A stretch of 64,000 bases of DNA, from positions 378,818 through 442,817 of the forward strand of contig CAJTYV010000001.1 in NCBI GenBank assembly GCA_910584195.1, in the 5' to 3' direction. Source of the stretch: an uncultured Ruminococcus sp. GTDB lineage: Bacteria; Bacillota; Clostridia; Oscillospirales; Ruminococcaceae. The notes under the pieces are model-generated. The model was not told the origin of the DNA. It saw only the letters and a list, made by a program, of their open reading frames with translations, and ran no database searches. Position 1 is the stretch's first letter; each line of letters begins with the position of its first letter. Shown here in pieces: positions 9,104 through 16,570 of the stretch. The position numbers were made by a program, and so were the translations under genes.

Positions 9104-9565
9104 ATGAATATTATCTGGCACTATCTGGACAAACGCGGCGCTGCCATCAATGCTTTGAAGGATTACGGCAGTATGCAGTACATCATCGACCACACCGATG
9201 AGGAAATCGACACCGTCCATGACAGAATGTCCTCTGTTGGCAGTCCCGTCCTCTCGGATATGCCGAAAGGTCCCCATAATCCGCAGGCAAACGAAAACCG
9301 CATCATCGTAGCCATTGATGAAATCGATGTGCTGAAGGAGCGGTACAGACAGGCTGTTGAGTACATGGACTGGTTCAAACCGGCGTGGATGGCACTGTCC
9401 GAGGATGAACGCTATGTCCTGCAGACCTTCTACTGGAACGAGGACGAGCGTCAGACCGATGCCGTTTACGACATCTGCGACCATTTCAACATTGAGCGGT
9501 CTTCCGCATACAACAAAAAGAACCGTGCGGTTCAGCATCTGGCCCTGCTTCTGTATGGCAAGTGA
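9104..9565 (+). CDS. Sigma-like late regulator (DUF1492/ArpU type)
   Basis: The 153-residue protein starts at the ATG after a GGAGG site at 9092. The C-terminal third (LSEDERYVLQTFYW....R.TDAVYDICDHFNIERSSAYNKKNRAVQHLA) has the shape of sigma-70 region 4, a helix-turn-helix where a fork or promoter recognition helix would sit. The N-terminal part is helical. Such proteins end the early gene block in Firmicutes phages and switch on late genes. A hairpin and a TATAAT box follow directly, then the HNH, cos and terminase genes, which supports that role. Confidence 0.75.
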   Translation: MNIIWHYLDKRGAAINALKDYGSMQYIIDHTDEEIDTVHDRMSSVGSPVLSDMPKGPHNPQANENRIIVAIDEIDVLKERYRQAVEYMDWFKPAWMALSEDERYVLQTFYWNEDERQTDAVYDICDHFNIERSSAYNKKNRAVQHLALLLYGK

Positions 9566-9578
9566 TGAGTAATATCGT

Positions 9579-9609
9579 GGACGCTTTTTCCATTACGGCG
9601 TTGTATAAT
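9579..9609 (+). promoter_or_regulatory. Possible late promoter
   Basis: A TATAAT box at 9604-9609 stands between the sigma-like regulator and the HNH gene. The best -35 box (TGGACG at 9579-9584) is weak and 19 bp away, as expected for a promoter that needs an activator. This is an inference from position. Confidence 0.35.
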
Positions 9610-9633
9610 AGTATCATGAAAGACTGCACAGAG

Positions 9634-9666
9634 AGCCTCATGGGAACAATCCCGTGGGGCTTTTTG
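9634..9666 (+). terminator. Rho-independent terminator-like hairpin
   Basis: AGCCTCATGGGA and TCCCGTGGGGCT form a 12-bp stem with two G-U pairs around ACAA, followed by TTTTT. It lies downstream of the possible late promoter, so it may separate early from late transcription or require read-through. Confidence 0.6.
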
Positions 9667-9688
9667 TATGCCCCAAGGAGGTTAAACG

Positions 9689-10048
9689 ATGCCGAAGAAA
9701 CCGAAGCGTCCGTGTTCTTTCCCCGGCTGTCCCAAGCTAACTGACGGCAGGTTCTGTGAGGAACACGCAAAGGCAGAAGCCAAACGCTACGAGAAGTACG
9801 ACAGAGACCCTGCTGTACGCCGTAGATACGGACGGGCTTGGAAGCGTATCCGTGACAGTTATGTGCAGCAGCATCCTTTGTGTGAGGTGTGCCAGAAGGA
9901 AGGCAGACTGGTTGCGACCGAGGAAGTCCACCACAAGGTGCCCTTGTCCGAGGGCGGCACTCACGCAAGAGATAATTTGATTGCCCTTTGCAAGTCCTGC
10001 CATGCCAGAATCCACGCCGAGCGTGGTGATCGTTGGCACAATTCATGA
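9689..10048 (+). CDS. HNH endonuclease next to terminase
   Basis: The 119-residue protein has two zinc-binding cysteine pairs (CSFPGCPK..CEEH near the N-terminus and CEVC...CKSCH further on). The HNH core is VHHKVPLSEGG..ARDNL..LC..CH.RIH in the last 50 residues. Small HNH proteins beside the terminase genes of HK97-type phages cooperate with terminase in cutting cos DNA, so this one probably works in genome packaging. A consensus AAGGAGG site stands before its ATG. The sequence that follows is the probable cos region. Confidence 0.92.
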   Translation: MPKKPKRPCSFPGCPKLTDGRFCEEHAKAEAKRYEKYDRDPAVRRRYGRAWKRIRDSYVQQHPLCEVCQKEGRLVATEEVHHKVPLSEGGTHARDNLIALCKSCHARIHAERGDRWHNS

Positions 10049-10168
10049 CCCGGTAGGGGCGGTCAAATCTCCGGGACCTTTATCCCGTGCAACGGGCCTG
10101 GGGGTCCGTGTGGAAAATCGCATAAGTTTTCGGGGGAATAGACCCCGGCATGAAGGAGGTGTGAAAAT
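10049..10168 (+). other. Probable cos/packaging region
   Basis: This 120-bp non-coding, G-rich stretch lies between the HNH and small terminase genes. It holds several short symmetric elements (GGTCAAATCTCCGGGACC, CCCGTGCAACGGG, CCTGGGGGTCC). In cos-type phages with an HNH partner the cohesive-end site is in this gap. I see no reading frame here. The assignment rests on position and symmetry, and the exact nick points cannot be read from sequence. Confidence 0.5.
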
Positions 10169-10714
10169 ATGGGTCAGAGAGGACCAAAACCCGGCTCCGG
10201 CGGCAGACCGAAAAAGCCGATTGCGGACAAGATTGCGGATGGCAACCCTGGAAAAAGACCGTTGACTGTAATTGATTTCAAAGACAGCGCGGCTGATCTG
10301 GAGGGGCAGCCAATGCCCAAGCCCTCCGAGTTCCTTTCCGCAAAACAGAAAGACGGCTCTACACTCTGTGCTGCCGAGATTTATGAAAATGTATGGAGAT
10401 GGCTGTCCGACCGTGGATGCGCCGCCATCATTTCTCCGCAGCTCATTGAACGCTTCGCTATGGCAAGCGCCAGATGGATTCAGTGTGAGTCCCTCACCAG
10501 TGAGTTGGGCTTTCTGGCAAAGCACCCTACCACGGGTGCAGCGATCCAGTCACCCTATGTGGCCATCGCAAACACATACATGACCCAGGCAAACCGCCTG
10601 TGGTCGGAAATTTACCAGATCGTCCGTGAGAACTGCACCGGCGAATATAACGGTGCAAATCCCCAGGATGATGTAATGGAACGATTGCTTCGAGCAAGGA
10701 AAGGAAACGGTTGA
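10169..10714 (+). CDS. Terminase small subunit, P27 family
   Basis: The 181-residue protein begins with the glycine- and lysine-rich MGQRGPKPGSGGRPKK tail typical of the P27 family. This is followed by GNPGKRPL and a helical domain with Y..V...L...G....S......A. It should bind the packaging site and load the large terminase. The gene follows the presumed cos region directly, after a GGAGGTG site. Unusually, the large terminase is not next to it but about 5.9 kb away, beyond a block of DNA-modification genes. Confidence 0.88.
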   Translation: MGQRGPKPGSGGRPKKPIADKIADGNPGKRPLTVIDFKDSAADLEGQPMPKPSEFLSAKQKDGSTLCAAEIYENVWRWLSDRGCAAIISPQLIERFAMASARWIQCESLTSELGFLAKHPTTGAAIQSPYVAIANTYMTQANRLWSEIYQIVRENCTGEYNGANPQDDVMERLLRARKGNG

Positions 10715-10716
10715 TT

Positions 10717-11499
10717 ATGTTTGAAAAAGTAAATCCGGCACATCCCGATAAGATTGCCGACCGCATTGCCGGGGCGCTCGTCGACCTGGCATATAAATCC
10801 GAGAGAAACCCGCGCATCGCAGTGGAGGTTCTCATCGGTCACGGAACCTGCCATATCATCGCAGAGACTTCCGTGCAGCTTTCTATTGATGATGTGACTG
10901 CCGCCGTTCACCGCATCGCAGGCTTCCTCAATGTTGATTACTCCGAAGTTCCCCAGGATGTCCACCTTTCCCGAAATCAGAGTGGTGCTATCCGCTGCGG
11001 TGACAACGGCATCTTCAAGGGTGTGCCTGTGACTGCCGAGCAGAAGGAACTGGTGCGCGTTGCCACTGACATCTACAATGCCTACCCCTTTGATGGCAAG
11101 TACATCATCGACAACGGCAGGGTCATCATCTGCCAGAGCAACGCCAATGCTGACCATCTCCGTGAAATCTATCCCGTCGCAGAAATCAATCCGCTCGGTG
11201 ACTGGACTGGTGGCACGGATGTGGATACTGGTGCTACTAACCGCAAGTTGGGCAGCGATATGGCTGATTCCGTAACTGGCGGTGGTCTCCACGGCAAAGA
11301 TCTCTCCAAGGCTGATGTCAGCGTGAACATTTACGCTTGGCTCAAGGCCCAGGAGACCGGCAAGCCTGTTCAGTTCTGCTGCGCCATCGGTGATGAGGCT
11401 GTCGGTGGCATTCCCTACGAGGAAATCGTGGAAACGGCAAGAGCCTACATCAAGTCCGTTGGTGGCTTTGAGGCATTTGCCGAGTGGGGTCTTGTATGA
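10717..11499 (+). CDS. Shortened S-adenosylmethionine synthetase homologue
   Basis: This 260-residue protein resembles MetK but is far shorter than the usual 380-400 residues. Preserved pieces are HPDKIADRIAGA near the N-terminus (MetK GHPDK), GDNGIFKG (MetK GDQG-FG) near residue 94, and DSVTGGGLHGKDLSKAD near residue 185-200 (MetK GGAFSGKDPTKVD). The two following genes are SAM-dependent DNA methyltransferases and overlap in series, so local supply of methyl donor, or a related use of SAM, is a reasonable inference. The start is the ATG 10 bases after AAGGAA; the TTG two codons earlier is possible. Confidence 0.8.
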   Translation: MFEKVNPAHPDKIADRIAGALVDLAYKSERNPRIAVEVLIGHGTCHIIAETSVQLSIDDVTAAVHRIAGFLNVDYSEVPQDVHLSRNQSGAIRCGDNGIFKGVPVTAEQKELVRVATDIYNAYPFDGKYIIDNGRVIICQSNANADHLREIYPVAEINPLGDWTGGTDVDTGATNRKLGSDMADSVTGGGLHGKDLSKADVSVNIYAWLKAQETGKPVQFCCAIGDEAVGGIPYEEIVETARAYIKSVGGFEAFAEWGLV

Positions 11500-12731
11500 T
11501 TATTGAGAAAAAGAACACGGCAGACCTTCTGCCTGCCGACTACAACCCTCGCAAAGACCTTAAGCCCGGAGATGCGGAATATGAAAAACTGAAACGCTCC
11601 ATTGAGCAGTTCGGCTATGTGGAACCCGTCATTTGGAATCAGACCACCGGCCGTGTGGTTGGCGGTCATCAGCGTCTGAAGGTGCTGATGGATATGGGCA
11701 TGACCGAAGTAGACTGCGTTGTGGTGGAGATGGACGAGGAAAAGGAAAAAGCCCTCAATATTGCTCTCAATAAAATCAGCGGCGATTGGGACAAGGACAA
11801 GTTGGCTCTGCTCATTGCAGATTTGCAGGGTGCTGACTTCGATGTGTCCCTTACTGGTTTTGAACCTGCCGAGATCGATGCTCTGTTTAAGGACACCCTC
11901 AAGGACGGCGTCAAAGATGATGATTTCGATGTAGGCGCAGAACTGGCACAGCCCACCATGACCAAGCCCGGTGACGTCTGGACGCTCGGTCGCCACCGTC
12001 TGATCTGCGGTGACAGCACCAAGGCCGAAACCTATGACCTTCTGATGGGTGGCACCAAAGCCAACCTGGTCATCACCGACCCTCCGTACAATGTCAACTA
12101 CGAAGGCAGCGCAGGCAAAATCAAAAATGACAACATGGCTGACGAAGCCTTTTATAACTTCCTTCTGGATGCGTACACGCAGATGCACTCCGCGATGGCG
12201 GACGATGCTTCCATCTATGTGTTCCACGCAGATACCGAGGGACTGAACTTCCGCAGGGCATTTGCCGATGCGGGTTTTTATTTGTCCGGCTGTTGCATCT
12301 GGAAAAAGCAGTCCCTTGTGTTGGGACGCTCTCCTTACCAGTGGCAGCACGAACCCTGTCTGTACGGATGGAAGAAAAACGGCAAGCATCAGTGGTACAC
12401 CGGCAGGAAGGAAACCACCATCTGGGAATTTGATAAGCCCAAGAAGAATGGCGACCATCCTACCATGAAACCGATCCCGCTCCTGGCATATCCCATTATG
12501 AATTCTTCCATGAGCAACAGCGTGGTGCTTGACCCCTTCGGCGGTTCCGGCTCTACGCTTATTGCCTGTGAGCAGACCGACCGCATCTGCTACACCGTGG
12601 AACTGGATGAAAAGTTCTGCGATGTTATCGTGAAGCGGTACATCGAGCAGGTCGGTGGCTCGGACGAAGTTTCGGTCATTCGGGACGGACTTTCGTACAA
12701 ATACTCCGAAGTGGAGGTACAAGATGAATAA
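11496..12731 (+). CDS. ParB-domain DNA adenine/N4-cytosine methyltransferase
   Basis: The 411-residue fusion starts with a ParB/Srx-like domain (YNPRKDLKPGD..., VVGGHQRLKVL, residues 1-100). It continues with a beta-class methyltransferase: the linker WTLGRHRLICGDS, motif IV DPPYN near residue 194, and the SAM-binding DPFGGSGSTL near residue 345. DPPY followed later by FGGSG fits N6-adenine enzymes best. The ATG overlaps the stop of the MetK-like gene (ATGA), and the end overlaps the C5 methyltransferase. It probably protects phage DNA from host restriction. Confidence 0.92.
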   Translation: MIIEKKNTADLLPADYNPRKDLKPGDAEYEKLKRSIEQFGYVEPVIWNQTTGRVVGGHQRLKVLMDMGMTEVDCVVVEMDEEKEKALNIALNKISGDWDKDKLALLIADLQGADFDVSLTGFEPAEIDALFKDTLKDGVKDDDFDVGAELAQPTMTKPGDVWTLGRHRLICGDSTKAETYDLLMGGTKANLVITDPPYNVNYEGSAGKIKNDNMADEAFYNFLLDAYTQMHSAMADDASIYVFHADTEGLNFRRAFADAGFYLSGCCIWKKQSLVLGRSPYQWQHEPCLYGWKKNGKHQWYTGRKETTIWEFDKPKKNGDHPTMKPIPLLAYPIMNSSMSNSVVLDPFGGSGSTLIACEQTDRICYTVELDEKFCDVIVKRYIEQVGGSDEVSVIRDGLSYKYSEVEVQDE

Positions 12732-14628
12732 TTTGACCCTGGGCAGTCTCTTTGACGGCTCCGGCGGTTTCCCTTTGGGCGGCTTGATTTCCGGCATCAC
12801 ACCTGTGTGGGCATCGGAGATCGAGCCGTTTCCAATTCGGGTCACTACCAAGCGTCTGCCCTTTATGAAACATTACGGTGACATCTCCCAGATGGATGGC
12901 GGGAAGATCGAGCCTGTGGACATCATCACCTTCGGCTCACCCTGCACGGATATGTCCGTTGCCGGTCGCAGAGCCGGACTGGAAGGACAGCAATCTGTGC
13001 TGTTCTACCAAGCCATCCGCATCATTAAGGAAATGAGGTGTGCTACCAATGGCAAATATCCAAGATACATCGTGTGGGAGAATGTCCCCGGCGCCTTCTC
13101 CTCAAACAGCGGTGAAGACTTCAAGGCAGTCCTCGAAGCGGTCATCGGTGTCGCAGAACCGGAAACCCAGGTGCCTATGCCTGAAAAGAACCGATGGCCT
13201 TATGCCGACTGCTACATGGGAGACGGATGGAGCGTTGCTTACAGAGTTCTTGACGCTCAATTCTGGGGAGTTCCCCAACGAAGAAAACGCATCTACCTTG
13301 TCGCAGATTTTGCAGGTAGGCGTGCCTTCGACATACTTTTTAAGTCCGAAGGCTTGTCAGGGTATTCTGCGGAGGGCTTCCGCTCGTGGCAAAGAACTGC
13401 CGGAAGTGCTGCGGATCGCACTGGAACAGCAAGCCTCTGCTTAAATGACCAGGGCGGTCAGCGTATGGATGTGACGGATGATGTAACCGCCACGCTCCGC
13501 GCTGAAGCCCACCATCCTCCGTGTGTTCTGGAATCCGCAGGATTCTGCACAGAGCATTCTGCCAAGAGCCGCAGCATTGGTTATGAGGAAGAAACTTCGC
13601 CAACACTCCGAGCAGGAGTCGTTCCTGCAGCAGTCGCTTTGGAAAACCATCCAACCGACAGCAGAGTGAAGATTGCCGAGGACGGCAAAATTCAGACGCT
13701 CACCTCCCGCATGGGGACAGGCGGTGGAAATGTGCCGCTTGTTATGAAGATCCGCTCTGGTTGTGAAGGTGGCGGCAAGGGTCCTCTCATCCAGACAGAT
13801 AAATCCGCCACGCTTTCCTGTAACAATGACCAGACTTTGTTTGAGCCGAAGGCTTATAGTATCTGCTCAAAAGAAAGCAATGCTATGAAATCGGACAATC
13901 CTCACAGCGGAATCTATGAGGTCGAAACATCTCGCACCATAGACGGCAACGGCGGTAACCCCGGATGCAACCAGGGCGGCATTGCGGTGGTGGAAAGTTA
14001 TGCCATCCAGGGTTCTATGATCGGTCGCAACGATAAGAATGGTCCCCAGGGTGATGGCATCAACGAAGATGTCAGCTTTACATTGAATACCGTGGATCGC
14101 CATGCCGTATATGCTATGACCACTGGTAGCTTCACCCAGGTTGCCGAGGATAAGGCTCCCACAGTGCTTGCCCGTGATTATAAAGACCCAACCGCCGTTT
14201 GCTATGGCATCGGCAGGGACACTTTCAACCAGGGCAAGAACGCCAAGTTCGCTCCTACCTTTGAGGAGGAACTTCAGCCCACCCTCGTTGCCAAAGGTCC
14301 CGGTGCTATTCAGAGTGGGTACACCGTCCGTAGGCTCACTCCTACAGAGTGTGCCAGACTGCAGGGATTCCCAGACTGGTGGTGCGATGACTTGGGCATT
14401 GCCGAACCTACGATGGAGGATATTCGTTATTGGTACGATGTGTTTGAAACCCATCGCAGGATCGTGGGCAGTTCCACAAAGCCTAAGTCTCTGAAGCAGA
14501 TTGCCAAGTGGCTGCGCGACCCCCATTCGGATGCCGCAGAATATAAAATGTGGGGCAACGGTGTCGCACTTCCTTGCGTGGTTTTTGTGCTGTCCGGCAT
14601 CGTGTACTGTACACAATCCGAGGGCTGA
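12724..14628 (+). CDS. C5-cytosine DNA methyltransferase with repeated target domain
   Basis: The start at 12724 (after GGAGGTACAAG) gives 634 residues. Visible motifs are I (FDGSGGFPLGG), IV with the catalytic Cys (GSPCTDMSVAGRRAG), VI (ENVPGAF), VIII (GVPQRRKRIYLVADF), IX (RRLTPTECARLQGFP) and X (WGNGVALPCVV). Between VIII and IX lies about 300 residues, roughly 235-535, made of some eight loosely repeated units each opening with [DE]xxxxTL. Usual single-target enzymes have a much shorter region here. Multispecific C5 enzymes of Bacillus phages carry several target units at this point, so this enzyme may methylate more than one sequence. Confidence 0.92.
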   Translation: MNNLTLGSLFDGSGGFPLGGLISGITPVWASEIEPFPIRVTTKRLPFMKHYGDISQMDGGKIEPVDIITFGSPCTDMSVAGRRAGLEGQQSVLFYQAIRIIKEMRCATNGKYPRYIVWENVPGAFSSNSGEDFKAVLEAVIGVAEPETQVPMPEKNRWPYADCYMGDGWSVAYRVLDAQFWGVPQRRKRIYLVADFAGRRAFDILFKSEGLSGYSAEGFRSWQRTAGSAADRTGTASLCLNDQGGQRMDVTDDVTATLRAEAHHPPCVLESAGFCTEHSAKSRSIGYEEETSPTLRAGVVPAAVALENHPTDSRVKIAEDGKIQTLTSRMGTGGGNVPLVMKIRSGCEGGGKGPLIQTDKSATLSCNNDQTLFEPKAYSICSKESNAMKSDNPHSGIYEVETSRTIDGNGGNPGCNQGGIAVVESYAIQGSMIGRNDKNGPQGDGINEDVSFTLNTVDRHAVYAMTTGSFTQVAEDKAPTVLARDYKDPTAVCYGIGRDTFNQGKNAKFAPTFEEELQPTLVAKGPGAIQSGYTVRRLTPTECARLQGFPDWWCDDLGIAEPTMEDIRYWYDVFETHRRIVGSSTKPKSLKQIAKWLRDPHSDAAEYKMWGNGVALPCVVFVLSGIVYCTQSEG

Positions 14629-14719
14629 TAATTTGACACTATTCTGTGGTTATAGGCCTTGCTATTATTCGGTTTTAGAGCGAATATGTGACTACCAAAT
14701 TTAAAGGAGGTCACACAAT

Positions 14720-15421
14720 ATGATTATCAACTACAACGTCAGCGGTTCCGACCGCAAGCAACTGGTCGCAGCCATTGCTGAACACACCGGTGAAAAACCC
14801 AAATACCTCGGCGCACCCGGTTTTGCCTACCAGATCGGCGGTTTCACCGTCAGTGTGGACGGCAAGGTCACCATCGAGGACAACAGCACCGCCGCACCGC
14901 TCATCCACTTCCTGCGTGAGAAGGGCTTCCAGGCTGAAGACCCTCTGGCAGACTGCATCGCAGACGATGCCAACGAAGATGTGGAAGCGGACGAAGCCTG
15001 CGGCATCTGCATTTCCATGCCCCGCAGCCTTTTCACCGACAGCAGCCTGGAAAACCTCAAGGCACTCATCGCAGCCAAGGGAAACCTCATCAAAAAGGCT
15101 CTGGGCGTGGATGACCTTCCAATTGAGGTCACGGACGAAAAAGTTTCCTTCCCCTGGTTTCCGGCAGTGCCTACTCCAGAAGAACTGAAAGCCTATGACA
15201 CCTTCATTTGCAAGCTGTGCGAAATGGCACGGAACGCAAAGCGAGTGGTGGCAAAAGAAAAGGAAACGGACAACGACAAGTACGCATTCCGCTGCTTCCT
15301 TCTCCGCCTGGGCTTCATCGGCGCAGAGTTCAAGACCGAACGCAAAATCTTGCTCCGCAACCTGGTGGGCACTTCTGCCTTTAGAAGCGGTCAGCCCAAG
15401 GAGGTGGAAGTATGCGAGTAA
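14720..15421 (+). CDS. Phage 'virulence protein'-type protein, unknown function
   Basis: The 233-residue protein has an N-terminal alpha/beta part (residues 1-75), an acidic stretch, and a C-terminal helical domain with Y.FRC.L.R.G..GAEFK..RK.LL..L.G (about 188-225). The same C-terminal pattern is found in the amidoligase at 55764-56846, so this is a shared module of mobile elements. Proteins like it are often labelled virulence protein in Clostridia prophages, without evidence. It has a strong AAGGAGG site. I do not know its job. Confidence 0.6.
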   Translation: MIINYNVSGSDRKQLVAAIAEHTGEKPKYLGAPGFAYQIGGFTVSVDGKVTIEDNSTAAPLIHFLREKGFQAEDPLADCIADDANEDVEADEACGICISMPRSLFTDSSLENLKALIAAKGNLIKKALGVDDLPIEVTDEKVSFPWFPAVPTPEELKAYDTFICKLCEMARNAKRVVAKEKETDNDKYAFRCFLLRLGFIGAEFKTERKILLRNLVGTSAFRSGQPKEVEVCE

Positions 15422-15648
15422 TCTCCAGAGAAGCCTTACAAGCCCTCCGTGAGCGCTACCCAAAGGGTGCACGGGTGGAACTGGTGCAGATGGACGATCC
15501 TCAAGCACCTCCCATAGGTACAAAAGGCACCGTGATCGGTGTTGATGATATTGGCAGCGTTATGGTTGCCTGGGATACTGGCTCCGGCTTGAATGTAGCC
15601 TACGGTGTCGATGTTTGTCGAAAGGTGGCGAATACCGATGACCGATAA
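15412..15648 (+). CDS. DUF4314 protein
   Basis: A 78-residue protein with the DUF4314 pattern YPKGARVEL..M.D..APP.GTKGTV.GVDDIGS..V.WD.GS.L....G.D. This small beta-barrel-like domain occurs in phages and conjugative elements of Firmicutes. The start overlaps the end of the preceding gene by 10 bases and the end overlaps the DUF5049 gene. The function is unknown. Confidence 0.75.
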   Translation: MRVISREALQALRERYPKGARVELVQMDDPQAPPIGTKGTVIGVDDIGSVMVAWDTGSGLNVAYGVDVCRKVANTDDR

Positions 15649-15814
15649 AATCCGAGAGCAGATCCTCGCAGTCCGCAAGACTGGCCGTACCAATATGTTT
15701 GATGTTCCGATGGTACAGTACATCGCCAATGAAATGCGGTTCTATGAACTGGTGATTTTCCTTGAGGAGCATCGCTCCGAATATGTGAATTTCATCCTCA
15801 CGGGCGAGTCATAA
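15638..15814 (+). CDS. DUF5049 protein
   Basis: The ATG at 15638 gives 58 residues that match DUF5049: IREQILAVR.TG.TNMFDV..VQ.IA.......L..FL..H...Y..FI.TG. DUF4314 and DUF5049 genes usually travel as a pair in Clostridia prophages, as here. It is a small helical protein with no known role. The longer frame reading from 15605 runs inside the DUF4314 gene and is less likely. Confidence 0.75.
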   Translation: MTDKIREQILAVRKTGRTNMFDVPMVQYIANEMRFYELVIFLEEHRSEYVNFILTGES

Positions 15815-15850
15815 ACTACACAAATTCACCCCGTAAGAATGGCTGAATAA

Positions 15851-15916
15851 TCGTGTAGTATATTATCGCAAAACCCCTGTATATTATGTGTTTTCAGAGG
15901 TAATATGTGTCACACC
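15851..15916 (+). other. Non-coding element shared with the recombinase cassette
   Basis: TCGTGTAGT at 15851 and TTTCAGAGGTAATATGT at 15892 occur with exactly the same 41-base offset at 37252 and 37293, just before the first serine recombinase gene. Similarity between the two marks is lower. The copy here lies in the 138-bp gap after the DUF5049 gene. It may be an old or alternative recombinase site, or a promoter type used by the phage. Confidence 0.5.
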
Positions 15917-15952
15917 GAAAGGGAAAACATAGAAAAAACGGAGGAAAACATT

Positions 15953-16213
15953 ATGGAATTCACAACGATGGAACGGCTGCAAATGAAGGTTTCCGCAAGC
16001 TACGGTGCGGTCATTCAGTTCGGCGACAAGGTCTTTGTTACGGACTGCCACTGGAAAGGCGGTTTTACGGCAGAGATTTACGAGTTCGTTGAAACCCCCG
16101 ATGAGACCGGGCTTGGCGACATTGAGTGCAGACTTGCACCTTGGGGAAAGACCGATGAGCGGTTCGCAGACAACGGCCACGCAATTGCCTGGTGCATGGC
16201 ACAGGTGAAGTAA
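15953..16213 (+). CDS. Small phage protein, unknown function
   Basis: The start at 15953 follows GGAGGAAAACATT and gives 86 residues. The sequence alternates short strands and turns (VSASYGAVIQFGDKVFVTDCHWKGGFTAEIYEF) and ends with an H-A-W-C helix, suggesting a small alpha/beta domain of the kind found in phage and plasmid accessory proteins. I do not recognise the family. An earlier in-frame ATG at 15905 lies in the shared non-coding element and is less likely. Confidence 0.55.
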   Translation: MEFTTMERLQMKVSASYGAVIQFGDKVFVTDCHWKGGFTAEIYEFVETPDETGLGDIECRLAPWGKTDERFADNGHAIAWCMAQVK

Positions 16214-16231
16214 ATCTGAGGAGGAAACATT

Positions 16232-16420
16232 ATGGCAAAAACTGGACTGGAAATCATCAAGGCTCTGGACACCACTGCCGGAGAAATCGCAGAGATCATC
16301 AGCAAGGGTCACCCGCCCTTTGAAGAAGGCGGCTCGGTTGCCTGCGACCTGGTCACCTGCGAACAGTGCTGGCTTGCATGGCTGACCACAGGCAAGCCTC
16401 CGATCCTCACCAAGAAGTAA
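16232..16420 (+). CDS. Small phage protein, unknown function
   Basis: A 62-residue protein after a GAGGAGGAAACATT site. It has an N-terminal amphipathic helix (LEIIKALDTTAGEIAEIIS) and a C-terminal C..VTCEQCWLAWL segment with three cysteines that could hold a metal. Codon use matches the neighbouring phage genes. No function is known to me. Confidence 0.55.
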   Translation: MAKTGLEIIKALDTTAGEIAEIISKGHPPFEEGGSVACDLVTCEQCWLAWLTTGKPPILTKK

Positions 16421-16477
16421 AACTACATCACAGCCCTGGGATGGAGCCGAGAGGCTCTGTTCCTCGTATACGGAAAG

Positions 16478-16507
16478 TCGCACCGATAACGGTGGCGGCT
16501 ATTTTTT
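16478..16507 (+). terminator. Terminator-like hairpin before terL
   Basis: AGTCGCACCG and CGGTGGCGGCT pair around ATAA with one bulge and are followed by ATTTTTT. It sits just before the ribosome site of the large terminase gene, so read-through or a fresh start of transcription would be needed for the structural genes. Confidence 0.55.
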
Positions 16508-16570
16508 ATGCTCATTTGAAGGAGGTGACCGCATATCAGAAAGCTGAAGAAATACAAACCGACCCGCTTC

